NCBI GenBank assembly: GCA_001044335.1
Contig: CP011001.1
Location: 124,001 to 188,000 of the forward strand
From: Methylophilales bacterium MBRSF5
GTDB taxonomy: Bacteria; Pseudomonadota; Gammaproteobacteria; Burkholderiales; Methylophilaceae
DNA: 64,000 nt
Reading direction: 5' to 3'
Part shown: piece after piece, positions 39,335 to 50,094 of the stretch
Layout of the letters: each line of letters starts with the position of its first letter
Numbering within the stretch: the stretch's first letter is position 1
The notes under the pieces: model-generated
The model's database searches: none
Seen by the model: only the letters and a program-made list of their open reading frames with translations
What the model was told of the DNA's origin: nothing
Position numbers and translations under genes: made by a program

Positions 39335-40261
39335 ATGGCGGTTTATACATCACTTAGCCAGTCCGAAGTTGAAAATTTTATAAGTAAATTCAATATTGGA
39401 AGTTTAAAAAGCTACACAGGTATTTCTGGCGGGGTCACAAATAGCAACTTTTTCATCAATACAGACAACTGCGAGGCGGTCTTAACTGTTTTTGAAGAAC
39501 TGAATTTTGACGATCTAGATTATTATTTCAACTTCATGCAACATCTATCATCTCATGGATTTTCTTGTCCCAGTCCCATATCGGACATTAATGATAATTA
39601 TATTCATGATTTAAAAGGTAAGCCTGCCGCATTAATATCTAAACTGTCAGGTAAAGTTTTTGAAGAGATAAGCGATAAACAACTTATTCAGCTTGCAAAA
39701 TCTTTTGCTGAAATGCATCTGATTTCACTTAAGTTTAAAAGTCGAAAAAAAAATGAGAGAGGCTTGCAGTGGATGAAAGATACCTTTTCCATGTTCGCTG
39801 ATAAAATTTCTTCAGACCAAAGAGAGCTGATTAGTGATGAGTTATCATTCCTGGAAAATATACCTGAAGACCTTCCTCGAGGAGTGATTCATGCGGATTT
39901 ATTTAGAGATAATGTTCTCTTTGAGGAAGACAGATTAGGTGGAATTATAGATTTTTACTATGCGTGTGATGATTTTTTTATCTATGATATTGCCATAGTA
40001 ATTAACGACTGGTGTATTGATCACAATGGCATAATTGATGGTAAAAGAAAAAAATTATTTATTGAAGCCTACGATTCTGTCAGAAAAATTAATAACAATG
40101 AGTATGATGCATTAAATTCATATCTCAGATTGGCGGCGATGAGATTCTTGATTTCAAGGTTTAGAGATCAGTTTAATGCTAAGGATGCTGAGTTAAATAC
40201 GATGAAAGATCCATTATTCTTTTTTGAAATTTTAAAAAATAGAAGGCAGAATTTGAATTGA
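39335..40261 (+). CDS. thrB: Homoserine kinase (APH-fold ThrB)
   Basis: Phosphorylates homoserine on the way to threonine. The 308-residue protein belongs to the aminoglycoside-phosphotransferase-like ThrB type, not the GHMP type. It shows SGGVTNSNFFI near residue 30, the catalytic loop VIHADLFRDNVLFEED near 187 and the metal-binding GIIDFYYACDDFFIYDIAI near 205. The stop overlaps the TTG start of the next gene. The neighbour order with DUF2782 supports the assignment. Confidence 0.93.
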   Translation: MAVYTSLSQSEVENFISKFNIGSLKSYTGISGGVTNSNFFINTDNCEAVLTVFEELNFDDLDYYFNFMQHLSSHGFSCPSPISDINDNYIHDLKGKPAALISKLSGKVFEEISDKQLIQLAKSFAEMHLISLKFKSRKKNERGLQWMKDTFSMFADKISSDQRELISDELSFLENIPEDLPRGVIHADLFRDNVLFEEDRLGGIIDFYYACDDFFIYDIAIVINDWCIDHNGIIDGKRKKLFIEAYDSVRKINNNEYDALNSYLRLAAMRFLISRFRDQFNAKDAELNTMKDPLFFFEILKNRRQNLN

Positions 40262-41001
40262 GCTCTATACGTCAAACCCAATCTTGGTTAAAAGATATTT
40301 TCCTGATTTTAAAAAAAACTAAAAATCATTCCTTGGTTATTGGATACACATATTTATTTATTTTTCTTGTGCTACCATCACTACCACTAATTCAATTTTT
40401 ATCCCCAATTGTGATAATTTTATGGCCTGTAGCGGTGGTCCAAATCATCAACTTTTATCGAAGCTCTGATAATAAAAAAATTTCTATTTTTAAGCTTGAT
40501 AGCCAGATAAAAAAAAGCATCCCACAGCTGCTTAGGATTGGCCTAATTACCTTCTTTTATGCCTTGGTTATATCCACATTTTTGTCACCACAAATGCAAA
40601 GCATTGTAGAACAAGCGAATGCAGGTGACAGTGTTTTAGATGCAGCAGTCTTTTTAAAATTAATATTAAAGTTATTTTTATTCATGTTACCTCTATTTGC
40701 AGCGACTTGGTTTTCACCAATGATAGTTGTTTACAGGGGTGAGGGTATATTCAAAGCTTTAAAATCAAGTATTGCAGCAATCTTAATATATATTATTCCC
40801 CTTTTGCTGACTTGGGTTTCGATGATTGTTATTTTTGCAGTATTAATATATATCTTTCAAAACTTCTTATTACTTTTTGGATTATCGCAAGCAGCATATA
40901 TTGCAATATCTACGATTATAATTTTTAGTTTAACTGCATTGTATATTGCAGCTTTATTTATTTTTCAGTTTCTTGGATATAAGCAGATATTTAAATTATA
41001 G
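40258..41001 (+). CDS. BPSS1780-family integral membrane protein
   Basis: A 247-residue protein with about six hydrophobic segments (around residues 28-45, 48-64, 90-108, 125-145, 170-200 and 215-240). The start is TTG at 40258, overlapping the thrB stop as TTGA, with N terminus MSSIRQTQSWLKDIF. Motifs such as FLVLPSLPLIQFLSPIV and WFSPMIVVYRGEGIFKALKSS fit the betaproteobacterial BPSS1780 membrane family. Function unknown. Its stop overlaps the opposing uvrD stop by 6 bases. Confidence 0.72.
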   Translation: MSSIRQTQSWLKDIFLILKKTKNHSLVIGYTYLFIFLVLPSLPLIQFLSPIVIILWPVAVVQIINFYRSSDNKKISIFKLDSQIKKSIPQLLRIGLITFFYALVISTFLSPQMQSIVEQANAGDSVLDAAVFLKLILKLFLFMLPLFAATWFSPMIVVYRGEGIFKALKSSIAAILIYIIPLLLTWVSMIVIFAVLIYIFQNFLLLFGLSQAAYIAISTIIIFSLTALYIAALFIFQFLGYKQIFKL

Positions 41002-43143
41002 TTTTTCTAATTTAGCAAATTCAAGAGCAAGCCATTTTGTTCCGGCATTAGCAAACTGGACCTGAACACGCAGATCATTTGATGATCCCTCGTAGGACAA
41101 TACAACTCCATTACCAAATTTTTTATGCAAAACCTGTGATCCAATCTTATATGGATACTCTGAGTGACTGAAACTTTGCGTTACTTGTTTTGGTTGGTTA
41201 AATTGTTTAATTTGAGGATTTTCTATGACATTAATTTTTTTAATTAGATTCTCAGGAATTTCATCGAGAAATCTAGAGGATAGGTTGTATTGAGTTTGTC
41301 CATACATCAGTCTTGATTGTGCATATGTGAGGTATAAATTTTCTCGGGCCCTGGTTACAGCGACATACATTAATCTTCTTTCCTCTTCCAAACCATCTGC
41401 CTCGATTAAGCATTGTTCATGAGGGCATAAGCCTTCTTCAAGCCCAGTAATAAAAACAATATCGAACTCTAAGCCCTTGGCTGAGTGAATTGTCATTAAT
41501 TGAAGGGCATCTTGATTTGCCTTGGCTTGTAATTCTCCACTTTCAAGGGAGGTGTAGTTAAGGAATTCTGTTAACTCTAAATTTTTATCTTCCCCATTAA
41601 AATTTTCTGAGAAGGTTGTTGCTGCAGACACTAACTCTTCCAGGTTGGATACTCTGTCTTGCCCGTCCTTGTCATTCATGTAGTGATTTTTTAATCCACT
41701 AAAATTAATAACAACATCCATTGATTCAGCAAGAGTTAAGCCTTGAATCTCATCTTCTATTTTTCGAATTAAATCAATGAAATAAGAAATTCCTTTTTCT
41801 GAGGTGGGAGTTTTATAAGATGATTTAGCAGCTTCCCACAAACTTGTATTATTTATTTTTGAGATGTCTTGAAGCGTCTCTAAAGATCGATTACCGATTC
41901 CTCTTTTTGGAAAATTAACAATTCTTAAAAAAGCATTATCATCTTGCTTGTTGGCAATCAAACGAAGGTAGGCTAAAGCATGCTTTACTTCTGCCCGCTC
42001 AAAAAATCTTAACCCACCATACACTCTGTAGGGGATGTTATTGGATACCATGCTGTGTTCAAGGATTCTAGATTGAGCGTTGCTTCTATATAAGATGGCA
42101 ATATTTTGGTAGAGCTTTCCTTTTCTATGCCACATTTTGATTTCATCTAAAATATATTGGGCTTCATCAGAGTCAGACAGCGCTCTGAAGACTTTAATAA
42201 GGTCTCCATCCCCTGAGGCGGTCCATAAGTCTTTGCCTAATCTCTTTTCATTATTTTTTATAATTTCATTTGCCGCACTTAATATATTATTTTTTGAGCG
42301 ATAATTTTGTTCCAGTTTGATTACTTTTTCTATGTTGAAATCATGTTGCAGAGATTGCATATTTCCTACATTCGCACCACGAAATGCATAAATCGATTGA
42401 TCGTCATCACCAACAGCAAAAATAATATTATTTTTACCTGTTAATAATTTTAACCATCTGTATTGAAGTTCGCTGGTATCTTGGAATTCATCTACAAGGA
42501 TATAATTAAATCTGTTCTGATAATGCGTTCGCAAGGTTTCATTGCTGATTAAGAGCTCATACGATCGGAGGAGCAGTTCACCAAAATCGGCCACACCCTC
42601 TCTTTGGCATTGCTTTTCATATTCAAGGTATATTTCATTAATTTTTTGAGTGTGTGCATCATAGGTTTTAACATCTTTTGCACGCATCCCATTTTCTTTT
42701 GATCCGTTAATATGATATTGAATTTCTTTAGGGGTAATCTTATCCGGATCAATTTGTAAAATTTTGCATAATCTTTTAATGGCAGATAACTGATCACTGC
42801 TGTCTAAGATTTGAAATGTCTGAGGAAGATTCGTCTCTTTGTAATGCAATCTTAGAAAACGGTTACATAAACCATGAAAGGTTCCCACCCACATCCCACG
42901 AGGATTCATTCCTAGTTGAGTGGAGATTCTAGATAACATTTCATTTGCCGCCTTATTGGTAAAAGTGACGGCTAAAATACCATTGGGTGAAACGATTTGG
43001 TTGTGTATCAGCCAGCTAATTCTTGATGTCAGTACTTTGGTTTTACCACTGCCCGCGCCGGCTAAGATGAGAGCTGATTCATTTTGAAGTTGAACTGCTT
43101 CTGACTGTTTCTCGTTAAGGTCTTTTAAATAATCTAATTGCAT
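40996..43143 (-). CDS. uvrD: DNA helicase II (UvrD/PcrA type)
   Basis: 3'-5' SF1 helicase for nucleotide excision and mismatch repair. The 715 residues have the Q motif LNEKQSEAV, motif I AGAGSGKTKVLT near residue 29, II ILVDEFQDTSE near 220, III VGDDDQSIYAFRGA, V TIHSAKGLEFDIVFI and VI YVAVTRARENLYL. A C-terminal Tudor-like domain follows (VLHKKFGNGVVLSYEG). The only good ribosome site (AAGG) is 14 bases from the ATG and better placed for an out-of-frame ATG at 43150. It lies downstream of groEL, beyond a strong terminator. Confidence 0.97.
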   Translation of the reverse strand: MQLDYLKDLNEKQSEAVQLQNESALILAGAGSGKTKVLTSRISWLIHNQIVSPNGILAVTFTNKAANEMLSRISTQLGMNPRGMWVGTFHGLCNRFLRLHYKETNLPQTFQILDSSDQLSAIKRLCKILQIDPDKITPKEIQYHINGSKENGMRAKDVKTYDAHTQKINEIYLEYEKQCQREGVADFGELLLRSYELLISNETLRTHYQNRFNYILVDEFQDTSELQYRWLKLLTGKNNIIFAVGDDDQSIYAFRGANVGNMQSLQHDFNIEKVIKLEQNYRSKNNILSAANEIIKNNEKRLGKDLWTASGDGDLIKVFRALSDSDEAQYILDEIKMWHRKGKLYQNIAILYRSNAQSRILEHSMVSNNIPYRVYGGLRFFERAEVKHALAYLRLIANKQDDNAFLRIVNFPKRGIGNRSLETLQDISKINNTSLWEAAKSSYKTPTSEKGISYFIDLIRKIEDEIQGLTLAESMDVVINFSGLKNHYMNDKDGQDRVSNLEELVSAATTFSENFNGEDKNLELTEFLNYTSLESGELQAKANQDALQLMTIHSAKGLEFDIVFITGLEEGLCPHEQCLIEADGLEEERRLMYVAVTRARENLYLTYAQSRLMYGQTQYNLSSRFLDEIPENLIKKINVIENPQIKQFNQPKQVTQSFSHSEYPYKIGSQVLHKKFGNGVVLSYEGSSNDLRVQVQFANAGTKWLALEFAKLEKL

Positions 43144-43265
43144 GGATCATGATGCTACCTTATTTTTTTTATTTTTAAAGTCTTATTCGAACTTTTTTAT
43201 ATTTTTTAAATCAGATGTTTAATTCTGGAATTAGCATTGTTCCTCCCCAATGCACCAGAAAAAAG
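43144..43265 (-). other. uvrD leader with two tiny upstream frames
   Basis: Between the groEL terminator and uvrD, the minus strand contains GGGGAGGAAC followed by ATG and the eight-residue frame MLIPELNI (43240-43214). An inverted repeat GCATTG/CAATGC (43234-43239, 43248-43253) encloses this ribosome site. A second mini-frame starts at 43150 (MIHAIRLFKRP) and overlaps the uvrD start out of frame. Either could be chance, a leader peptide, or the remains of a lost gene. The rest is A/T-rich without a clear promoter. Confidence 0.35.
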
Positions 43266-43292
43266 AAAGGGCCTCATACGAGGCCCTTTTTT
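43266..43292 (-). terminator. Intrinsic terminator of groES-groEL
   Basis: AAAGGGCCTC (43266-43275) pairs perfectly with GAGGCCCTTT (43280-43289) around ATAC. On the minus strand the stem is followed by a T-rich run (CTTTTTTC). T residues on the other side mean it can act in both directions. A second inverted repeat, TATCCTA/TAGGATA (43294-43311), lies between it and the groEL stop. Confidence 0.88.
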
Positions 43293-43317
43293 GTATCCTA
43301 ATAATAGGATATGTGAC

Positions 43318-44997
<1,680 letters not shown>

Positions 44998-45008
44998 TTA
45001 GTTATAAA

Positions 45009-45299
45009 TTATTCAATGATTGCCATGATGTCGTCTTCACGCATAACTAGAAGCTCTTCACCATCAACTTTAACCGATTGCCCTGCATACTTACCAAAAA
45101 GAACCTTGTCTCCAACCTTAACGTCAAGCGTTTTGGTATTTCCGTCTTCCAGGATTTTGCCGTTGCCAACAGCTTCAATAACGCCTTGATCAGGTTTTTC
45201 TGCTGAAGCACTTTCAGGAATGACAATTCCTGAGGCAGTTGTACGTTCTTCTTCAACACGTTTTACTATTACACGGTCATGTAAAGGACGAATTTTCAT
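45009..45299 (-). CDS. groS: Co-chaperonin GroES (10 kDa)
   Basis: Caps the GroEL chamber. The 96 residues begin [18 protein letters not shown] and have the mobile loop [14 protein letters not shown] near residue 18, the [10 protein letters not shown] region and the C-terminal [19 protein letters not shown] (45311-45307 on the minus strand) precedes the ATG by about 7 bases. Expression is probably controlled by the CIRCE operator and promoter immediately upstream. Confidence 0.98.
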   Translation of the reverse strand: MKIRPLHDRVIVKRVEEERTTASGIVIPESASAEKPDQGVIEAVGNGKILEDGNTKTLDVKVGDKVLFGKYAGQSVKVDGEELLVMREDDIMAIIE

Positions 45300-45347
45300 T
45301 TGTTAGATCTCCTAATAGTGTATTCTTGTTATTATGTTAGTTATAAA

Positions 45348-45374
45348 TTAGCACTCTATAACTAAGAGTGCTAA
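45348..45374 (-). promoter_or_regulatory. CIRCE operator (HrcA binding site)
   Basis: TTAGCACTC (45348-45356), nine bases, then GAGTGCTAA (45366-45374): a perfect match to the CIRCE inverted repeat. It lies 49 bases upstream of groES and directly at the expected transcription start. This predicts repression by HrcA, encoded elsewhere, with GroESL feedback. Confidence 0.97.
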
Positions 45375-45403
45375 TAATAGGGACGATTGTTCTCAATTTC
45401 AAG
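45374..45403 (-). promoter_or_regulatory. groES promoter with overlapping sigma70- and sigma32-like boxes
   Basis: On the minus strand TTGAAA (45402-45397), 17 bases, TATTAT (45379-45374) fits a sigma70 promoter. The same stretch read as CTTGAAA (45403-45397), 14 bases, CCCTATTA (45382-45375) resembles the sigma32 consensus CTTGAAA / CCCCATnT. CIRCE starts at the last base of the -10 box. Both readings are predictions. Confidence 0.65.
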
Positions 45404-45430
45404 GGTAATTATCAAAAAAAAAGGTTTTTT

Positions 45431-46498
45431 ATGTTTTCAGCGACCGATTATCGCCAATTAAGTAATAGTAATATCAAAATATCACCACTAACTCTAGGCA
45501 CCATGACGTTTGGAGACCAAAATAGCAAAATTGAGGCATATGAACAGTTGGATTTTGCTTTAGATGTTGGCATAAATTCAATTGATATAGCTGAATTATA
45601 CCCAGTTCCTCCTAAAGCAGACACCTATACTAAAACTGAATCTATCCTGGGAGATTGGTTGCAAACCCAGGATCGCGAAAAAATAATTATTTCAAGCAAG
45701 GTGGCTGGTCCTAGACGAAAGTTAGACTGGATACGTGGTGGCCCATCTTCCTTAAATGAAGAAAATATTGTGAATGCAGTGGATGCGTCACTCAAAAGAC
45801 TAAAAACAGAGTACATAGATATTTACTACCTTCATTGGCCTGAAAGAAACGTTCCCATGTTTGGACAATATAAATTCGACCCAGAAGGAGATCAAAAGGG
45901 TGGTAAGCAAATTCCTTGGGTGAGTATTTATGATCAACTTACAACTCTGTCAAAATTAATTGAGTCAGGAAAAATTAGAACAATTGCACTTTCGAATGAA
46001 CAGCCGTGGGGTTTAATGGAATTTTTTAGAATTGCAAGACAACATAAGTTACCTATTATAAGTGCATTACAGAATAGCTATAGTCTATTAAATCGCACAG
46101 CAGAGTTTGGCATAACTGAGATTTTATATCGTGAACAATTGAGTTTTTTAGCATACTCCCCCTTAGCTTTTGGATATCTTACAGGTAAATATATTGAAGA
46201 TGAAAAAGCAGTTGGCAGGGTCAATCTTTTTCCAGGTTATGCAAAAAGATTTGATAAGCCTGGGGTAAGGTATGCAGTCAAACAATATGCTCAATTGGCA
46301 AAGAAGCATCATCTATCTTTGACAGAAATGTCTCTTGCTTTTGTTAGGTCGCAATGGTTCATGACATCAACCATTTTAGGAGCAACATCGCTTAATCAGC
46401 TAAAAGAGAATGTTAAAAGTTATTCTATAGAGCTATCGGATGACATATTAGATGAAATAGAACAAATTCATTTATCAGTAATGAATCCAGCCCCTTAA
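45431..46498 (+). CDS. Aldo/keto reductase (Tas-like)
   Basis: NADPH-dependent oxidoreductase of the AKR superfamily, substrate unknown. The ATG at 45431 after AAGG gives MFSATDYRQLSNSNIKISPLTLGTMTFG-type N terminus (355 aa). Catalytic Asp/Tyr region IDIAELYPVPPK is near residue 56. VDASLKRLKTEYIDIYYLHWPE is near 118. The NADPH-binding AYSPLAFGYLTGKY is near 240 and TSTILGATSLNQLKEN near 315. The YPVPPK segment and the WPERNVPMFG insert are typical of the Tas group. An upstream GTG at 45368 would fall inside the CIRCE element and is rejected. Confidence 0.9.
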   Translation: MFSATDYRQLSNSNIKISPLTLGTMTFGDQNSKIEAYEQLDFALDVGINSIDIAELYPVPPKADTYTKTESILGDWLQTQDREKIIISSKVAGPRRKLDWIRGGPSSLNEENIVNAVDASLKRLKTEYIDIYYLHWPERNVPMFGQYKFDPEGDQKGGKQIPWVSIYDQLTTLSKLIESGKIRTIALSNEQPWGLMEFFRIARQHKLPIISALQNSYSLLNRTAEFGITEILYREQLSFLAYSPLAFGYLTGKYIEDEKAVGRVNLFPGYAKRFDKPGVRYAVKQYAQLAKKHHLSLTEMSLAFVRSQWFMTSTILGATSLNQLKENVKSYSIELSDDILDEIEQIHLSVMNPAP

Positions 46499-46504
46499 GA
46501 GACA

Positions 46505-47818
46505 ATGAGCAAGGTCAGTAGAAAAATAATTAAAGAGAGCATCGATAATGTCTGGCATCCATGTTCAAGAATGGATCAGTACAATGATCAAAATTTAATT
46601 GTTATTGAATCAGGCAACAAGAGCTGGTTAAGATCAGTGGATGGCAAAGGGTATTTTGATGCCATAAGCTCATGGTGGGTAAATTTGTTTGGTCATAATA
46701 ATTCTTATTTAAAAAAAAATATCACTAACCAGCTTAATAAAATTGAGCATGTAATGTTGTCAGGCATGACCCATCAACCTGTAATTGATTTATCTAAAAG
46801 ACTCAATGCGCTGGCAAATATGGATCACTGTTTTTATTCCAGTGATGGATCTAGCGCGGTCGAGGTTGCTTTAAAAGTGAGTTACCACTATTGGAGAAAT
46901 AGGGGACAGAAGAAAACAAAATTTGCTCTAATTGAAAATAGCTATCATGGAGAAACCTTGGGAGCTTTATCTGTGACAGACGTTGATATTTTTTCTAAGA
47001 ATTATCATTCATTGTTAAATAAAAATATTATTCTTCCCAATCCGTCTCCAAAAAATTATGAATCTAAAAAAAAACTTAAAGAGTTTGCATTAGAGAGTTT
47101 TAAAAAAGCAGAAGTAATTTTAAATAAACATCATAAAAAAATTGCTGGATTGATTATTGAGCCGATTCTTCAATGTGCCTCAGGCATGAATTATTACCAC
47201 CCCATTTACTTGAAAAAATTAAGAGCATTATGTTCTAAGCTTGATATTCATCTTATTGCAGATGAGATCGCTGTTGGTTTTGGCCGCACAGGTAAAATGT
47301 TTGCATGTCAGCACGCCAATATCAAACCAGACATTATGTGTTTATCAAAAGGTTTGTCTGGAGGTTATCTTCCCTTAGCGGCTACACTTGTATCCAAAAA
47401 AATATATCAAGAGTTTTTAAACCCAGATGTTGAGAAAAACTTTCTACACTCTCATAGTTTTACTGGGAATCCTCTTGCATGTTCTGCAGCCATTGCAACC
47501 CTAGATTATTTTGATAAAAAGTTGAGCATGGATAAGGTAAATGAGAAGTCTAAGCTGTTTAATCAGATCATGATGAAGTTAGCAAAATATAATATTAGAA
47601 ATTTTTTTAATATCGGTATGATTTGGCGTTTTGATTTACCAGAAACTCAGGAGTCTATTAATTTTGAGTCTTTAGCTCGGGAGGAAGGATTATTAATCAG
47701 ACCGATTGGCAGATGTGTTTACATTATGCCCCCTTACACAAGCACTTTGTCTGATATAAAATTTGTAGTAAAGGTTTTAGAGAAAATATTAAAAAAACTG
47801 CAGATGGATATTAAATGA
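46505..47818 (+). CDS. bioA: Adenosylmethionine-8-amino-7-oxononanoate aminotransferase
   Basis: PLP enzyme making 7,8-diaminopelargonate in biotin synthesis with SAM as amino donor. The 437 residues show VWHPCSRMDQY near residue 16, FDAISSWWVNLFGH near 53 (the SWW motif favours BioA over other class III aminotransferases), ENSYHGETLGALSVT near 142 and ADEIAVGFGRTGKMFAC near 255. The PLP lysine lies in CLSKGLSGGYLPLAAT near 280. It is 6 bases after the reductase gene, and its stop overlaps dacB. No other biotin genes are in the window. Confidence 0.95.
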   Translation: MSKVSRKIIKESIDNVWHPCSRMDQYNDQNLIVIESGNKSWLRSVDGKGYFDAISSWWVNLFGHNNSYLKKNITNQLNKIEHVMLSGMTHQPVIDLSKRLNALANMDHCFYSSDGSSAVEVALKVSYHYWRNRGQKKTKFALIENSYHGETLGALSVTDVDIFSKNYHSLLNKNIILPNPSPKNYESKKKLKEFALESFKKAEVILNKHHKKIAGLIIEPILQCASGMNYYHPIYLKKLRALCSKLDIHLIADEIAVGFGRTGKMFACQHANIKPDIMCLSKGLSGGYLPLAATLVSKKIYQEFLNPDVEKNFLHSHSFTGNPLACSAAIATLDYFDKKLSMDKVNEKSKLFNQIMMKLAKYNIRNFFNIGMIWRFDLPETQESINFESLAREEGLLIRPIGRCVYIMPPYTSTLSDIKFVVKVLEKILKKLQMDIK

Positions 47819-49197
47819 TACGTTTTCTTTTAATCATTAGTTTTTTTGTCACAACAGCATATTCTCAAGAACTTGCCATTAAAAATAAAATTAACCCGCA
47901 AGATTTTGCTTACTCTATAAAAAATATCTCAACAGGTGAATCATGGAGTAAAGATGCTGATAAATCATTTAATTTTGCATCAGTAAATAAGTTGGTTACC
48001 GCCACCATTGCACTCGATGAATTAGGCCCAGATTTTAAATTTCGAACATTATTCTTCTCAAGCAAACAAATCAAGGAGAATACACTTGCAGGAGATTTGA
48101 TTATCAAAGGGGAGGGCGATCCAACTCTATCAATTGAAAATTTAAAAGATATTTTTTATAAACTTAAGGCGAGAGGAATTAATCAAATTACAGGCAATGT
48201 CTTTTTAGATGATTCATACTTTAAATTGCAACCAAACCGAGAATACATTGATGATCTAAGCTATCGAGCTTATAACGTCCAACCTAAGTCCTTATTGATT
48301 GAAGCAGGGGCGATTGAGATTCAATTTTTGAATCAGGATAATAATGTGAGCCTTTATAACAAACCTTTTATTGAGGGAATAGAAGTTGTTAATAATTTAA
48401 AGATAACAAAGGAAGCGTGTGAGGATTGGAAGTCCAAGATTCAACCTGAAGTGATATTTACGGATGAATCGATGCAGATCAGCCTTAATGGATCTTTTAG
48501 CAAGGAGTGTAAAAATAAATCTTTATACCTGAATGCATTGGATCAGGATGAATACATGAAAGTTGCCATCAGCAATATTTTAGACGAGGTGGAGATTGAA
48601 TTTGCTGGTGAAATACAAAAGCAAGGCTTTGCTGATGAAGAATTAAATAGTTTTGTATTGCTAGATGAGCATTTTTCAGATCCTTTGAATCAGTTGATGT
48701 ATCAGATGAATAAGTACAGCCTTAATCTATTTTCAAGAAACCTTGCGTTGACTGCAATGAAACAAAAGACAGAGTTTGACGCTGATGAGTTTAACGTCGA
48801 TATTTATTTTAAAAGCTGGTTTGAAAAGAAGGGAATCAGTGCCAATGAATTTTTTATAGAGAATGGGGCTGGGTTATCACGAAGCAGTCATGCTAATACT
48901 TTTTTATTCCAAGAAATCTTGGCGTTTATTGAAGAATCTGACTGGAAATCAGAAATTATCAGCTCACTTCCAATTGCAGGTATCGATGGCACATTAAAGT
49001 CTATGTTTAAAGAAAAATCTTTTTCCAATGCAACTCATCTTAAAACTGGGCGTCTTAAAAATGTATTTGCTTTGTCAGGTTTTATGAAGTCAAGCAAGGG
49101 CGAGGAATATATAGTAACATTCGTACTAAATGGACCTCAATATCAATCCTTCTTAAAGTTCATTGAACAAAGCCTAGATTATTTGCATCAACATTAA
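47815..49197 (+). CDS. dacB: D-alanyl-D-alanine carboxypeptidase / endopeptidase (PBP4, DacB)
   Basis: Periplasmic peptidoglycan hydrolase of the S13 family. The 460 residues begin with a signal peptide (FLLIISFFVTTAYS, cleavage near residue 18). The active-site SxxK is SVNK near 61 (FNFASVNKLVTATIAL), the SxN motif is SLN in NKYSLNLFSRN near 302, and the KTG motif is LKTGRL near 408. The region between SxxK and SxN is long, as in PBP4. Its ATG overlaps the bioA stop. Confidence 0.93.
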   Translation: MIRFLLIISFFVTTAYSQELAIKNKINPQDFAYSIKNISTGESWSKDADKSFNFASVNKLVTATIALDELGPDFKFRTLFFSSKQIKENTLAGDLIIKGEGDPTLSIENLKDIFYKLKARGINQITGNVFLDDSYFKLQPNREYIDDLSYRAYNVQPKSLLIEAGAIEIQFLNQDNNVSLYNKPFIEGIEVVNNLKITKEACEDWKSKIQPEVIFTDESMQISLNGSFSKECKNKSLYLNALDQDEYMKVAISNILDEVEIEFAGEIQKQGFADEELNSFVLLDEHFSDPLNQLMYQMNKYSLNLFSRNLALTAMKQKTEFDADEFNVDIYFKSWFEKKGISANEFFIENGAGLSRSSHANTFLFQEILAFIEESDWKSEIISSLPIAGIDGTLKSMFKEKSFSNATHLKTGRLKNVFALSGFMKSSKGEEYIVTFVLNGPQYQSFLKFIEQSLDYLHQH

Positions 49198-49215
49198 AAC
49201 TAATTAGGGATTTAT

Positions 49216-49671
49216 ATGAAATATTATTTTTTGATTTTTTTAATCATGACGTCATCAGTTTTTTCAATTGAATTAATAGGAGATAAGGAAAAAAGTATGG
49301 AACAAGAATCTGCTAAGGTCTACGACAAGGGATTGCAGCTCATTGATAATTTAGTCGGAGATGGAAGAGAGGCTGAGCCTGGACTTATTGTCAAAGTTCA
49401 TTACACAGGATGGTTATACGATGCAAGTAAAAAGGATAATAAAGGTGAAAAATTTGACAGTTCACTTGATCGAAATGACCCACTAGAATTCACTTTAGGC
49501 ATAGGGCAAGTCATTAAAGGTTGGGATATCGGGGTTCAAGGTATGAAAATCGGTGGCAAAAGAACAATTATTATTCCATCAGATTTAGGATATGGATCAA
49601 GAGGTGCAGGAGGGGTTATTCCACCGAATAGTGATTTAATTTTTGATGTTGAATTGCTAGGGTTAAATTAA
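49216..49671 (+). CDS. FKBP-type peptidyl-prolyl cis-trans isomerase, exported
   Basis: A 151-residue protein with an N-terminal signal peptide ([15 protein letters not shown]). It has one FKBP domain: [13 protein letters not shown] near residue 60, [19 protein letters not shown] near 79, [18 protein letters not shown] near 100 and [24 protein letters not shown] to the end. Substrate-binding aromatic positions are kept. It probably helps fold periplasmic proteins. It lies between dacB and the OsmC-family gene, one base from the latter. Confidence 0.93.
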   Translation: MKYYFLIFLIMTSSVFSIELIGDKEKSMEQESAKVYDKGLQLIDNLVGDGREAEPGLIVKVHYTGWLYDASKKDNKGEKFDSSLDRNDPLEFTLGIGQVIKGWDIGVQGMKIGGKRTIIIPSDLGYGSRGAGGVIPPNSDLIFDVELLGLN

Positions 49672-49672
49672 G

Positions 49673-50089
49673 ATGAATTTGACCGTAACTTGGGAGCAAG
49701 GTGTTTGTTTTAAGGCTGAATCTGAATCTCAACATAGTTTGTTAATGGATGGTCCAGAGGATCTTGGAGGAAAGGACCTGGGCATGAGGCCAATGGAGGT
49801 TCTGTTATCTGGCATGGGGGGTTGCACATCATTTGATGTGGTGACTATTTTAAAGAAATCCCGACAAGATGTGACCGCCTGTCAGGCAGTCATTTCATCT
49901 AAGCGAGCAGAAACAGTTCCAAAGGTATTTACGGACATTCACATCCACTTCAAAGTCACTGGAAAAGATTTAAATGAAAAAAAGGTGGCTCGAGCAATTG
50001 AGTTATCTGCCACTAAGTACTGTTCAGCATCAATAATGCTTAGTAAGAGTGTAAATATCACGCATGGGTATGAAATTATTGCGACTTGA
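49673..50089 (+). CDS. OsmC-family protein (YhfA-like)
   Basis: A 138-residue cytosolic protein of the OsmC/Ohr fold. GGKDLGMRPMEVLLSGMGGCTSFDVVTILKK-type sequence holds the first conserved Cys (GGCTS near residue 48), and the second is in TKYCSASIMLSKS near 119. The spacing fits the YhfA subgroup rather than classical Ohr peroxidases. A thiol peroxidase role is possible but unproven. Convergent with DUF2322, with 5 bases between the stops. Confidence 0.85.
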   Translation: MNLTVTWEQGVCFKAESESQHSLLMDGPEDLGGKDLGMRPMEVLLSGMGGCTSFDVVTILKKSRQDVTACQAVISSKRAETVPKVFTDIHIHFKVTGKDLNEKKVARAIELSATKYCSASIMLSKSVNITHGYEIIAT

Positions 50090-50094
50090 AAAAA

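Noticed and set aside
45368-45430. N-terminal extension of the aldo/keto reductase from GTG 45368
   Set aside because: It would overlap the CIRCE operator and adds residues not seen in the family; ATG 45431 has an AAGG site and a normal N terminus.
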